Part shown: positions 53,866 through 63,457 of the stretch, piece by piece | How positions within the stretch are numbered: the stretch's first letter is position 1 | Layout: every line of letters begins with the position of its first letter | Source: Paracoccaceae bacterium | GTDB lineage: Bacteria > Pseudomonadota > Alphaproteobacteria > Rhodobacterales > Rhodobacteraceae | Direction: 5' to 3' | Assembly (NCBI GenBank): GCA_026710155.1 | Contig: JAPORQ010000052.1 | Location: 1 to 64,000 of the forward strand | DNA length: 64,000 bases | The notes under the pieces: generated by a model | Told to the model about the DNA's origin: nothing | Database searches by the model: none | The model's input: the letters and a program-made list of their open reading frames with translations, nothing else | Made by a program: the position numbers and the translations under genes

Positions 53866-54887
53866 GGGCTTCTCCGTGCATACCTGATCTTGGGATTGAG
53901 GAGAGCTATCAACAGGTCGACAATCAGGTTGGCAATCAGAAAGGCTGCCGAAATGATCAGTACCGTACCGACAATGGCATTCAGGTCCTTGCGCAGGATT
54001 ACGGCCACACCATACCTCGAAAGACCGGGCCATGCAAAGATTGCTTCAACCAGGAAGGCATTGCCCAGCATGGCGGCAAAATCCAGACCGATAATGGTCA
54101 GGGAAGGTATGAGGGAAGGCTTGAAGGCATATTTGCGGGCCACCCGCCAGCCCGGAAACCCGTAGGAGTGGGCCATTTCAATGTAGGGTCGGCGATAGGT
54201 TTCGGTCATGTTGGCCCTAGTCAGCCTGGCGGCCTGTCCAATGCCCGACAGGGCCAGGGCAAATGCGGGTAGAAAAAGATGCCAGATGGCATCAAAAAAG
54301 GCCCTCAGGTTACCGACCAAAAGAGTATCGATCAGCAGGAACCCTGTTGTACGGGCAATATCAAAATCAGTGTGGATACGACCTGCAATGGGAAAGAGAG
54401 GCAGGAAAAAGGCAAAGAGCAGCATCAGGATGACGGCCCAGACAAAACTCGGGGCCGAGACCCCCAGAAGGGCAATGACCCTTATGAGATTGTCAAGAAA
54501 CCTCCCTTCGTATTTGGCCGAGATGATACCAAGGGGCAGTCCGATCATGACCATCAGAATGCCGGCGGCAAAGACCAACTCAAGAGTTGCCGGCAGAAAC
54601 TGTGCAATATCCTTGACGACCGGTCGGTTGGTATAGAGTGATGTACCCAGATCCCCCTGGAGCAATTCGCTGGCAAAATAGCCATACTGTTTCCAGATGG
54701 GATCATCGAGGTGGAGCTCTCCCCTCAGCTTGATGACCTGCTCGTCTGTTGCGTTGGGACCAAGGGCAATACGTGCCGGATCGCCGGGGATTACCCTGGC
54801 TATCAGGAAGATCAATATTGAGACTCCAACGAGGACAAGAAGGGAAATCCATACCCTCCTTATCAGCAAGTTCAGGACATTACCCAC
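53862..54887 (-). CDS. ABC transporter permease (DppB-like)
   Basis: 341 residues, six membrane helices. N-terminal WISLLVLVGVSILIFLIARV and IPGDPARIALGPNATDEQVI are the DppB entry motif. Docking loop is MAHSYGFPGWRVARKYAFKP. It is the second structural gene of the import operon. Confidence 0.92.
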   Translation of the reverse strand: MGNVLNLLIRRVWISLLVLVGVSILIFLIARVIPGDPARIALGPNATDEQVIKLRGELHLDDPIWKQYGYFASELLQGDLGTSLYTNRPVVKDIAQFLPATLELVFAAGILMVMIGLPLGIISAKYEGRFLDNLIRVIALLGVSAPSFVWAVILMLLFAFFLPLFPIAGRIHTDFDIARTTGFLLIDTLLVGNLRAFFDAIWHLFLPAFALALSGIGQAARLTRANMTETYRRPYIEMAHSYGFPGWRVARKYAFKPSLIPSLTIIGLDFAAMLGNAFLVEAIFAWPGLSRYGVAVILRKDLNAIVGTVLIISAAFLIANLIVDLLIALLNPKIRYARRSP

Positions 54888-54952
54888 TGATATTCAAATG
54901 GTAAACCGGATCACCAACCCAGCCAGAACCGGGCTGGTGATTGGCAATATGG

Positions 54953-56533
54953 TTACTCGATTTCCATCAACCGGAACAAAAAGCCCATGGTATCAAGCCC
55001 AAAGGCAAGTGCCGGATCGGAGAGAGCCGGGACCTTTATATTAGGCCGGGCCACGAAGACCGATTGTTGATCATAACCGTAAATGGATGGGGCAATTGCA
55101 ACCAGCCTGTCATTGAGGGCTGAATAGGCTTCTTCCCTGGCTTCATCTGAGGCAGCCAGACGGCCTAAATCGAGCAGCCTGTCAACTTCGGCATCATTCA
55201 AATGTTCGGGCGACTGCCATGTTCCTGCCTTGGTGGAGTGATACATGCCATAAAGCAGGGTGTCCGGGTCACCGGTAACGGCGGTCACAAAGATCTGGGA
55301 TACATGAGGTGTGCTGGCCGGATCATTGACTGAACTTGAGAACAGGGCCCATGGAACCTTGGTGATGGTTGACTTGATGCCGATTTCCGAAAGGTTGGCC
55401 TGGAAGAGCAGAGCCAGTCTTTCCTCCAATGGCACTTCGGCAATCCAGGTGATTTCGATTTCGAACTCGGCCGGATCGTAGGTACAATCGGCCAGATTCT
55501 GGCGGGCTGCGTCCAGATCCCTTTGCCGTTCATTGCCGATCGGGTTTGATCCGAACATGCCAACCGGTATGGCACCCGTCGATCCCGTGCCGCTTGATAC
55601 CTCATCGGTAATGGCAATCAGTTTCAGGACCGATTCATAATCGAAGGCATTGGCCAATGCATGACGGCAATTGACATCATCCAAAGGGGCCTTCTGGGTA
55701 TTCAACTTGAAATAGAATGCACTGGTTCCTCCCTCGGTGAGGAACTGATTGCCGTCTTCAACCAGAGCCCGCATGACCTCAGGGGGCAACCACTGGGAGG
55801 TGATGTCATGTTCACCCTGAGCCATGAGTGTACGGACCGTGGCTGCTTCCAGACCGTAGCGCAGGCGGACGGTATCGGGTGCGCGATCACCAACCCCCAG
55901 AAAATAGTTGGGGTTTTTCTTCATGACCGTTTCCTCCTGCGGATTGTGTGATTCTACCAGATAGGCTCCCGTTCCAGCAGCATTGGAGGTCAGGAAAGCC
56001 TGGCCCCAGTCACCCATTTCTCCCTCACCCTCTTCAAGATTGTCCATGACCAGTTGCTTGTCGACAATCGGCAGTCTCACCAATGATGACACAAAGGGTG
56101 CGTAGGGCTCAGTCAGGGTAAACCTGACGCTGTTACCGTCGACCACCTCTACCTTGTCCACACTGACAAACAGGAAGGACAGGCCTTGTCCGATGGCCTT
56201 CATTCTATCAAAGGAAAACACGACATCCTCGGCAGTCAATGTATTGCCACTCTGAAACTGGACGCCCTCCCTGATCTTGAACGTGTAACTGGTTCCTTCA
56301 CCTTGCCAACTTTCAGCAAGATGTGGGACAAGTCCCGGTCCGCCTTGACGCGGGATTACCAGTGAGTCGTAGACATTGAACATCAATATGGTGTCGGCAT
56401 AATCCGAGGCCTTGGCCGGATCGAGTTCTCCGACGGCAACTTCATCAAGCCGCAGGACTTTTTCAGCATGGGCAGCAAGACCTGCAATAGCTATCAGGAC
56501 AGCTGCAAATAGTAATTTACCCATTCTAATCAT
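54953..56533 (-). CDS. Periplasmic solute-binding protein, family 5 (DppA/OppA-like)
   Basis: 526 residues. Signal peptide (MIRMGKLLFAAVLIAIAGLA, cleavage after AHA). The family-5 body has TAEDVVFSFDRMKAIGQG, a hinge at PLDDVNCRHALANAFDYESV and CTYDPAEFEIEITWIAEVPL near the domain II entry. It collects the transported compound, likely a peptide or cyclic amide. The ATG at 56533 has AAAGGA upstream. It follows the regulator gene by about 36 bp. Confidence 0.92.
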   Translation of the reverse strand: MIRMGKLLFAAVLIAIAGLAAHAEKVLRLDEVAVGELDPAKASDYADTILMFNVYDSLVIPRQGGPGLVPHLAESWQGEGTSYTFKIREGVQFQSGNTLTAEDVVFSFDRMKAIGQGLSFLFVSVDKVEVVDGNSVRFTLTEPYAPFVSSLVRLPIVDKQLVMDNLEEGEGEMGDWGQAFLTSNAAGTGAYLVESHNPQEETVMKKNPNYFLGVGDRAPDTVRLRYGLEAATVRTLMAQGEHDITSQWLPPEVMRALVEDGNQFLTEGGTSAFYFKLNTQKAPLDDVNCRHALANAFDYESVLKLIAITDEVSSGTGSTGAIPVGMFGSNPIGNERQRDLDAARQNLADCTYDPAEFEIEITWIAEVPLEERLALLFQANLSEIGIKSTITKVPWALFSSSVNDPASTPHVSQIFVTAVTGDPDTLLYGMYHSTKAGTWQSPEHLNDAEVDRLLDLGRLAASDEAREEAYSALNDRLVAIAPSIYGYDQQSVFVARPNIKVPALSDPALAFGLDTMGFLFRLMEIE

Positions 56534-56569
56534 CTTCTTTCCTTTCATTTTTACATTCGGAATGAACGA

Positions 56570-57217
56570 TCAGTTGTCGTTCCTCCCGTATTTATCCCTG
56601 GAGCCCTCTTCCGGCTCGGAATTTAAACTTGTGGTATCGCCGAATATCTCCATGGTGCAGATAACCAGGATACTGGCGGTTTGCAAAGTATGGTTCCATG
56701 TCGAGTGCAGTTCGTTGGAATTGAAATGTATGGAATCACCCTCTTTAAGGATTGTTCTCTTGCCATCGACCTCACAGGTAATGGAACCCTCAAGCACATA
56801 GTAAAACTCCTCCCCTTGATGACGCATGGGGGGACTTCTATGCCCCGGTTTCTCCTTCATGATGACCCCACTCAGCTTGTGGCCGGGAAATCTTGAAGTA
56901 AGTCTTTCATAAATCAGGGAGCCCTCATTGATGGTATAGGGTTCGCGCTTATCTGATCTAGTCAGGGACGATTCACCCCCCGGCACTACCAGAAAATCGG
57001 CAATTTCAGCCTTTAGTGAATGGGCAATGGTGGCCAGTGATGACAATGAGGGTGATGTCAGATCCCGTTCGAATTGTGAAATGAAACCGACCGACAGATT
57101 GGTGGCATCGGCCAATTCCTGCAGCGTAAGTCCCAGTTCCCTTCGGCGGTTTCTGACCTTCATGCCGATGGGTTCCAGACTATGCCCCGGTATCTTTTGT
57201 TCTGAAGTTAACGCCAA
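56570..57217 (-). CDS. XRE-cupin transcriptional regulator
   Basis: 215 residues. Helix-turn-helix near residues 20-75 (VRNRRRELGLTLQELADATN, LSVGFISQFERDLTSPSLSS), then a small cupin barrel (MRHQGEEFYYVLEGSITCEV, FNSNELHSTWNHTL). PuuR-type regulators of this design sense a small molecule and control import/catabolic genes next to them. It starts at a TTG (57217) with AGGGGA upstream and is the first gene of the 14-kb operon, so likely autoregulated through the inverted repeat at 57231. Confidence 0.88.
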   Translation of the reverse strand: MALTSEQKIPGHSLEPIGMKVRNRRRELGLTLQELADATNLSVGFISQFERDLTSPSLSSLATIAHSLKAEIADFLVVPGGESSLTRSDKREPYTINEGSLIYERLTSRFPGHKLSGVIMKEKPGHRSPPMRHQGEEFYYVLEGSITCEVDGKRTILKEGDSIHFNSNELHSTWNHTLQTASILVICTMEIFGDTTSLNSEPEEGSRDKYGRNDN

Positions 57218-57230
57218 GTGCCCATCCCCT

Positions 57231-57264
57231 TTTTAGTATTACTAAATTTTTACTAATACTAAAA
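57231..57264 (-). promoter_or_regulatory. Candidate operator of the XRE-cupin regulator
   Basis: Perfect 10-bp inverted repeat TTTTAGTATT (57231-57240) and AATACTAAAA (57255-57264) separated by 14 bp that contain further TACTAA/TTAGTA pieces (TAGTATTACTA is itself near-palindromic). It lies 14 bp before the regulator start, where an autorepressor would act. Confidence 0.6.
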
Positions 57265-58112
57265 TCCAAAGTCAACAGGAAAATTACCCAGGCAAAGCAA
57301 TCACCTTGAGATTGGGATGATTTTCTGTCCAACATCAACTGAAAATGTATTTGGCTGTGGGGGTTTGATATTTCAGGAAGCGATTATTTAGGCATGAATT
57401 TTTGGAAATATGGGCAAAACCGAATGGAAGATCATTCCACCACCAATAACTTTTTACAGTATTTTGCCTGATACCAGCCTTGTGTGGTGAATCTGAAGTT
57501 CGTTACATAATTCTTTCCATTACATGTACCATCAAGAATTTTATCTTTCCCTTTGTTAATAGGGCTTTATGGCTAATTCTGGAATCGGCGCCGGTGAGAA
57601 TATCAATTAAACGGATTACGGTTACAGTAAATTCGTAATAAAAAAATTGATTTTTCAGGAATGGGGGTGTTTTTGTTATTGCAGTGAATTTTGCCATGAA
57701 GCAACCCGATTTTGGCGTTTTGGCCCTTTTCGGGGCTGATTCGTTCAACTCCAAATCCTTTTTTTGGAAGGAACGGGAACACCGCAACTGTATTTTGTGA
57801 CCAAAAGAAGGCCTATTGAAGATGAAAATGCACCGCAATACGGGAATCAAACCCGTATGTAATGACCCATAAAATAATCAAAATACAATAAACACTCCTT
57901 GTTTTATCTTTCTTACATGGCATTTGATGATTTTCCTTATAAATGATAGGAAATAAACATTAAAGGCCATAAAAAACCAGTTTAACAACTGGAATATGGA
58001 TAAATCTTCCTTATATCCTTGCCTGACATAAATTAAATTACCTCTGTTCATGCTGGTCGACATCCTGGCTGGTGGTAAAGAAGTATATTGATATGATACA
58101 AGGAGATATGAG
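57265..58112. other. Long intergenic region upstream of rpsO
   Basis: About 850 bp, AT-rich. Minus-strand frames such as 57503-57850 have no recognisable product. ATACGGG/CCCGTAT (57838-57858) forms a small hairpin. AATGACCCAT near 57863 repeats a motif of the IS630 scar at 2.6 kb. The rpsO ribosome-binding site (AAGGAG) is at about 58099. Confidence 0.4.
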
Positions 58113-58382
58113 ATGTCGATAACACCAGAACAAAAGAAGGAACTGGTCAGTAAGTTCGCCAGACGCACGGATGATACCGGATCACCAGAGGTTCAGATTG
58201 CAGTCCTGTCCGTCAGGATAAAGTCATTGACCGAGCATTTCAAAACCCACAAAAAGGATAACCACTCCAGAAGAGGCCTTCTGAATATGGTTGCCAAAAG
58301 AAGGAAATTACTGGATTATTTGAAACGCAAGGATGAAGAGCGATATAAAGCCATCATCACGAGTTTGGGTTTACGACGATAA
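58113..58382 (+). CDS. rpsO: 30S ribosomal protein S15
   Basis: 89 residues. Family-wide motifs: [40 protein letters not shown] and [20 protein letters not shown]. It binds 16S rRNA in the central domain. The usual rpsO-pnp order is kept. AAGGAG lies 9 bases before the ATG. Confidence 0.98.
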   Translation: MSITPEQKKELVSKFARRTDDTGSPEVQIAVLSVRIKSLTEHFKTHKKDNHSRRGLLNMVAKRRKLLDYLKRKDEERYKAIITSLGLRR

Positions 58383-58400
58383 ACTGATGATTCAAGTAGG

Positions 58401-58422
58401 TCCATTTACGATAGAATGGACA
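58401..58422 (+). promoter_or_regulatory. Hairpin in rpsO-pnp intergenic region
   Basis: GTCCATT (58401-58407) and AATGGAC (58416-58422) form a 7-bp stem with an 8-base loop, followed by more T-rich sequence. It is placed where processing or attenuation structures of rpsO-pnp transcripts are known in other bacteria. Confidence 0.4.
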
Positions 58423-58495
58423 CAAAATGATTTTCCCTCCATTATGGAATTTTTCAATCCACGATCAATCAGTGGAATGCATAAGAAAGAAGTAG

Positions 58496-60577
58496 ATGTT
58501 TAATATTATTACAAAAACGATTGAATGGGGTGGGCAAACGCTTACCTTGGAAACCGGCAAGATTGCAAGACAGGCAGATGGGTGCGTGGTGGCAACCTTG
58601 GGCGAAACATGTGTTATGGCTGCCGTTACATTTGACCAGAAACAAAACAGCGAACTGGATTTTTTTCCACTGACTGTCAATTACCAGGAGAAATACTATT
58701 CCTCCGGTAAAATCCCCGGAGGATTTTTCAAGCGGGAAGCCAAACCCTCGGAAGCAAGTACATTGATATCACGCCTGATTGATCGTCCAATCAGGCCTTT
58801 GTTTCCCGAAGGTTTCAAAAATCCCGTCGATATTGTTTGTTCTGTCCTCTCACATGATTTGGAAAATGATCCTGATATTCTGGCCATGGTTGCCTCATCG
58901 GCGGCTTTGGCAATTTCCGGTGCGCCATTTCTTGGTCCCATCGGGGCATCAAGGGTAGGTTTTGCCAACGGTGACTACAGCCTCAACCCCTCCATTAGCG
59001 AAATAGAACAAATGGGGAATGGCCAAAGGTTGGATTTGGTGGTTGCCGGAACTTCTGCAGCAGTGATGATGGTCGAATCCATTGCTTGCGAATTGACAGA
59101 AGAGGAAATGCTCGGTGCCGTGGTTTTTGGTCACGAGAACATGCAACCGGTCATTGACCTGATCAATGAATTGAAAAATGAGGTGGACAAACCTCAATAC
59201 AGTTTTGTTGCACCTGAAACGGACGAACTCAATGAGAAGGTTACCTCCATTGGGCAAGGATTGATTGCCGATGCCTATGAAATTTCCCAAAAGACCGAAA
59301 GACAGGAAGCAATTTCGGACGCAAAGGATAAAATAAAATCAGAACTTGAGGAAGAATATTCGGAGCAGGAAATTTCTGGCCAGATCAAAAAGCTTGAGTC
59401 CGGAATCCTGCGCAACAACATCCTGGAAAAAGGTCGTAGAATCGATAACCGCTCATTGACAGAAGTCAGACCCATCGAATGTGAGGTGGGATTGTTTTCC
59501 AGACCACATGGCTCGGCCTTGTTTACCCGGGGTGAAACCCAGGCTTTGGTCATGACCACCCTTGGAACAGGGGATGATGAACAAATAGTCGATGCCCTTC
59601 ACGGTAATTTCAGGGAAAACTTTCTCCTCCATTATAACTTCCCACCCTATTCCGTCGGGGAAACAGGTAGGCTTGGCCCTCCGGGCAGAAGGGAGATTGG
59701 ACATGGCAAACTTGCCTGGCGTGCATTGAAGCCGGTTCTACCTGAACCGGATCAATTTCCCTATACGATAAGGGTGGTATCGGAAATCACGGAATCAAAT
59801 GGATCGTCATCCATGGCAACGGTTTGTGGAGCTTCCCTTTCGATGATGGAGGCAGCTGTTCCCTTGAAGGGTCATGTTGCAGGTGTTGCAATGGGTCTGA
59901 TCTTGGGGGAAGATGGCAAGTTTGCGGTCCTTACGGATATTCTGGGTGGCGAAGACCATTTTGGTGATATGGATTTCAAGGTCGCCGGAACCAAAAATGG
60001 TGTGACTTCCCTGCAGATGGATATCAAGGTTGCAGGCATCACGCCGGAAATCATGTCCCAGGCACTCGATCAGGCCCGAGATGCAAGAATGCATATATTG
60101 GGAGAAATGTCGAAAGCCATAGCCGGTGTTGGTGAGTTTTCCGAATTTGCTCCCAGAATCATCTCCAGGAAAATTCCCGTGGATAAAATCAGGGAAGTCA
60201 TAGGGTCCGGCGGCAAGGTCATTCGTGAAATTACCGAAGTATCCGGTGCCAAGATCGAAATCAACGATGACGGTATCGTGAGAATTGCCTCTCCAGATGG
60301 TAATGCCTTGGAAAAGGCCTCCAGCATGATCGAAGAAATCGTGGCCGTGCCTGAGGTCGGCAAGATATACACTGGAAAGGTTGTCAAGATAATGGACTTT
60401 GGAGCCTTTGTTAACTTCATGGGCAAAAGGGATGGTTTGGTTCATATTAGCCAGATTACCAATAGAAGGCTTGGACATCCTTCCGAGGTATTGAATGAAG
60501 GCCAGGAAGTAAAAGTCAAACTTACCAAAATAGATGATCGAGGCAAGTTCCAGTTATCCATGAACAAGGCAAATTAG
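58496..60577 (+). CDS. pnp: Polyribonucleotide nucleotidyltransferase (PNPase)
   Basis: 693 residues. Two RNase PH domains (first with [20 protein letters not shown] belonging to core 2; catalytic core 2 with [20 protein letters not shown] and [19 protein letters not shown]), then KH ([20 protein letters not shown]) and S1 ([20 protein letters not shown]) domains. It degrades RNA from the 3' end by phosphorolysis and is part of the degradosome in many bacteria. The protein ends soon after S1, without a long tail. Confidence 0.98.
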   Translation: MFNIITKTIEWGGQTLTLETGKIARQADGCVVATLGETCVMAAVTFDQKQNSELDFFPLTVNYQEKYYSSGKIPGGFFKREAKPSEASTLISRLIDRPIRPLFPEGFKNPVDIVCSVLSHDLENDPDILAMVASSAALAISGAPFLGPIGASRVGFANGDYSLNPSISEIEQMGNGQRLDLVVAGTSAAVMMVESIACELTEEEMLGAVVFGHENMQPVIDLINELKNEVDKPQYSFVAPETDELNEKVTSIGQGLIADAYEISQKTERQEAISDAKDKIKSELEEEYSEQEISGQIKKLESGILRNNILEKGRRIDNRSLTEVRPIECEVGLFSRPHGSALFTRGETQALVMTTLGTGDDEQIVDALHGNFRENFLLHYNFPPYSVGETGRLGPPGRREIGHGKLAWRALKPVLPEPDQFPYTIRVVSEITESNGSSSMATVCGASLSMMEAAVPLKGHVAGVAMGLILGEDGKFAVLTDILGGEDHFGDMDFKVAGTKNGVTSLQMDIKVAGITPEIMSQALDQARDARMHILGEMSKAIAGVGEFSEFAPRIISRKIPVDKIREVIGSGGKVIREITEVSGAKIEINDDGIVRIASPDGNALEKASSMIEEIVAVPEVGKIYTGKVVKIMDFGAFVNFMGKRDGLVHISQITNRRLGHPSEVLNEGQEVKVKLTKIDDRGKFQLSMNKAN

Positions 60578-60599
60578 GTTCATGGAGTAATTTAGGTTT

Positions 60600-61925
60600 T
60601 TAATTGATGAAACTCTTGATGACATCAAGAGTTTCATTGACCGCAACACCATCACCTTTTTCCAGTATTTTAGCATTCCTGACATAATTCAAACGGTTTT
60701 CGGAGTCCAAGGCCTTCTCAACAGCGAGAGCAAGTTCACTTGAATTACTTACCTCCTGGGATCCTCCGCACTCCTTCAACCGTTCGTATGCAGCTGAGAA
60801 ATTCTCGTGATGCTTCCCATGTATGATTGGGCATTCCAAAAGAGCCGGTTCGTAGGGATTGTGCCCACCTCTTTGAACCAATGACCCACCAATGAAGCAA
60901 GCTTTGGCCAGCCTGTACCATAAACCCAGTTCACCCATGGTATCCGCAATGAAAACGGTATCGGATTCACCAGGCAATTCCCCTTTTGATCTCAGTGCCG
61001 AGTTCAAACCATAAGTACTTAACAGTTCCACTAACTCCCTTGCTCTTTCTGTATAACGGGGAACCAAAATCAATTGGATTTTGTTACCTGTAGTGCTTGA
61101 CAACCTGATTTGGGTTTCTGCAATGATTTCCTCTTCCCCCCTGTGGGTGGAAGCCGCAACCCATACCTGGCTGTTTTGGAAATATTCATTCAGATTGGAC
61201 AATTCTTCAGGGTCATGGGGAAGTGGACTGGATTCCTGTTTCAACTGCCCTGTTACAACTTGCCTGTCGGGCTTCACACCCAGTTCTGAAAGCCTTGACT
61301 TTATTTCAGGTGTCTGAACCAGAAACAGGTTTATTTTATCAAACAGCACTTGGGTGAACTTTGGAAATCGTTTCCATCGGTGGAATGATTTTTTGGTCAT
61401 TTTTCCATTGATGACCAAAAGAGGTATGTTTTGTTGATCCGCTTCCGAAATCAGGACCGGCCAAATCTCGTTTTCAACAAGGATACCAACCGAAGGTTGC
61501 CAGTGATTCAGGAATCTCCTTACACATGGCAACAAATCGTATGGCAGATATTGATGTACAGCATTTTCGGCAAGTTTGGATATGACCATTTTCCCGGACG
61601 AAACGGTCTGCGTTGTAAGTAGAATATTATGATTCGGGAAAATTTTTGAAATTTTCCTGATCAGGGGCAACACAAGCAGGGTTTCACCTACACTGGCCGA
61701 ATGAAACCAAATCAACGCACCCTTTTTGCGACTAGCTGAAGGGACACCCAGACGCTCCTTGACGCGATTTGGATCTTCAATCCCCTGCTTTGTCCTGAAA
61801 TAGGCAATTCCCCTTGCCAATCCTGGTATTACACTGGTGATGAACAAATAGGTCTTCAATAAATGGGATTCTGCCACCTTCCACCGTTTAGTTCTTTGGC
61901 TTAATTGATACGGGCTGAAATTCAC
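60600..61925 (-). CDS. waaA: 3-deoxy-D-manno-octulosonic acid transferase
   Basis: 441-residue GT30 glycosyltransferase that attaches Kdo to lipid A at the inner membrane. An N-terminal membrane-associated helix (TYLFITSVIPGLARGIAYF), GALIWFHSASVGETLLVLPL with the catalytic Glu, VGILVENEIWPVLI and the CMP-Kdo site FIGGSLVQRGGHNPYEPALL are diagnostic. It shows that the organism makes LPS. It converges on pnp; a palindrome overlaps its last codons. Confidence 0.95.
   Translation of the reverse strand: MNFSPYQLSQRTKRWKVAESHLLKTYLFITSVIPGLARGIAYFRTKQGIEDPNRVKERLGVPSASRKKGALIWFHSASVGETLLVLPLIRKISKIFPNHNILLTTQTVSSGKMVISKLAENAVHQYLPYDLLPCVRRFLNHWQPSVGILVENEIWPVLISEADQQNIPLLVINGKMTKKSFHRWKRFPKFTQVLFDKINLFLVQTPEIKSRLSELGVKPDRQVVTGQLKQESSPLPHDPEELSNLNEYFQNSQVWVAASTHRGEEEIIAETQIRLSSTTGNKIQLILVPRYTERARELVELLSTYGLNSALRSKGELPGESDTVFIADTMGELGLWYRLAKACFIGGSLVQRGGHNPYEPALLECPIIHGKHHENFSAAYERLKECGGSQEVSNSSELALAVEKALDSENRLNYVRNAKILEKGDGVAVNETLDVIKSFIN
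60607..60637. terminator. Palindrome between convergent pnp and waaA
   Basis: ATGAAACTCTTGATG (60607-60621) and CATCAAGAGTTTCAT (60623-60637) are perfect inverted repeats around one A, lying inside the last codons of waaA (DVIKSFIN). T or A runs nearby are weak, so a bidirectional end-of-transcript or RNA-stabilising stem is plausible but not proven. Confidence 0.5.
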
Positions 61926-62415
61926 CCGCTTAGTTTGTCCAGATGTTTATATATCTGTCCATCCAAAATAACAAAGACAAATCCGGGATTGGATTTCAAG
62001 CGGTCTGGGATAACATCATCCCAATGTCATCACAGACCTTCAAAATCTTACGAATTTACATTTTGTGCTCGGATTCGCCAACCCACTGCCTGATGGTGAG
62101 AGGTTGGGTGACAGAGTAACGGCAAAAGAGGCTTTACGCACCTCAGGGATTTCTAAACCCCGTGAAGACGAATCTTACATTATCCGCCGTTCTGATGAAT
62201 TGAAATATAATCAAATTTCAACACAATTTTCAATATGGTTCATCCAATCCATTTTTGCCCACTTCAATATTTTATATTTGTGTATATTTGTTCAAAAACT
62301 TACTAGCGATCCGTATTTGGAAAACATAATCTTGTCAAGTTGTATCTTTTGTGTTCCAGGCAATACAAAACAGCAGCAGGATTTTACCATTGTCATATTT
62401 CAACTGTTCAGGGCC
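61926..62415. other. Intergenic region upstream of glycosyltransferase gene
   Basis: About 490 bp. Open plus-strand frame from 62065 exists but has no recognisable content. CCAACC (about 62078) pairs with GGTTGG (about 62102) in a short stem. No tRNA or riboswitch can be supported. Confidence 0.35.
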
Positions 62416-63289
62416 ATGAAAGATAAGGTTGTCATTTCGCTTTCATCAATCCCGCCAAGATTCAAGGATCTTGGCAAGGTACTGAAATGTTTGTTGGACC
62501 AGGACCATCAGGCCGATGAAATACAGCTGTTCATACCCCGCTACTATCGGCGGTTCCCCCAGCATGCCTTTGCACCCCCCCCCCGAGGTGCCTCCGGGAG
62601 TTACCTTGAAAATCGTTGACAAGGACCTGGGACCGGCGACGAAGGTTTTGTACTGTGCCAGAGAACACTGGGGAACAGAAACCCGGATCATTTACTGCGA
62701 TGATGACCGATTGCCGGAACGGGACTGGCTGAAGTCATTTGTTTCGGCTTCACAAAAATCACCCGATAAGGCAATTGTCTCAACTGGTTGGCACTTGACG
62801 AGGTATGGCATCCACACTTCAAACGAACGCTTGCCCAGGGCCGTCAAATTAAGGGTAATGGAAGATTATGCATATATGGGTGGAAGGATCAATCAAAAGC
62901 TCAAGGAATTCATATTCCGCAAACCCCATAAAAAGCCTTCACGAATCAATTGCAGGAAACCCGGCTATATTGATATTGCTGCTGGTTATGGAGGAGTATT
63001 GATAAAGCCTGAATTTTTTGACAAGAATGCTTTTGACATTCCACCAATCGTTTGGACTGTCGATGATGTATGGCTGAGTGGCTTGCTTGAGCTTAAGGGA
63101 ATTGGAATTTGGCAGGATAATTCAATTCGTGTTCCGATAAACATATCGGATATTGGGACGGCAGGTTTGGGGGGGAGTGTAATTGAGGATTATGATCGAG
63201 ATGCTGCAAACAAATTGGCGATCAGGTACTTTCAAGACAATCATTCGATTTGGAAAGAAAGTCGATTACCAATTCAAGGGAAGAATTGA
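62416..63289 (+). pseudogene. Glycosyltransferase, interrupted at a run of ten C (possible phase-variable gene)
   Basis: From ATG 62416: MKDKVVISLSSIPPRFKDLG, CLLDQDHQADEIQLFIPRYY to HAFAPPP, then out of frame after C10 (62575-62584). With nine C the frame continues PEVPPGVTLKIVDKDLGPAT, IIYCDDDRLPERDWLKSFVS (Asp-rich sugar-nucleotide site), KPGYIDIAAGYGGVLIKPEF and IVWTVDDVWLSGLLELKGIG to the stop. This is a GT-A type glycosyltransferase for surface glycans. Everything but one base is intact, and a long G/C tract is the classic switch of phase-variable surface genes. Confidence 0.75.
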
Positions 63290-63457
63290 TCTGTCAGCAA
63301 ATTATAAAAAGGGGGGTTCAGGCGGACTTGCTGATACTCTTTTTTGCCTCACTTAAGCCAATATTTTTTTCTGTTTAGGCTTTTGTTTCATGCAAACCAT
63401 AGAATGCAATGGGGGATTATAACCTCAAGATATAGTCAATTGAATCTGGTTTTGGTT

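Noticed and set aside
53023-54165. 380-codon plus-strand frame rich in Gln, Gly, His and Asp
   Set aside because: Antisense to dppC and dppB; its composition is the typical mirror of hydrophobic membrane-protein codons.
57503-57850. 115-codon minus-strand frame upstream of rpsO
   Set aside because: No start signal, no similarity to known proteins, and composition like the surrounding intergenic DNA.
62065-62415. 5' extension of the glycosyltransferase frame or a riboswitch
   Set aside because: The extension has no conserved residues and the enzyme family begins at the ATG at 62416. The short stem near 62078-62107 does not match a riboswitch class I can recognise.
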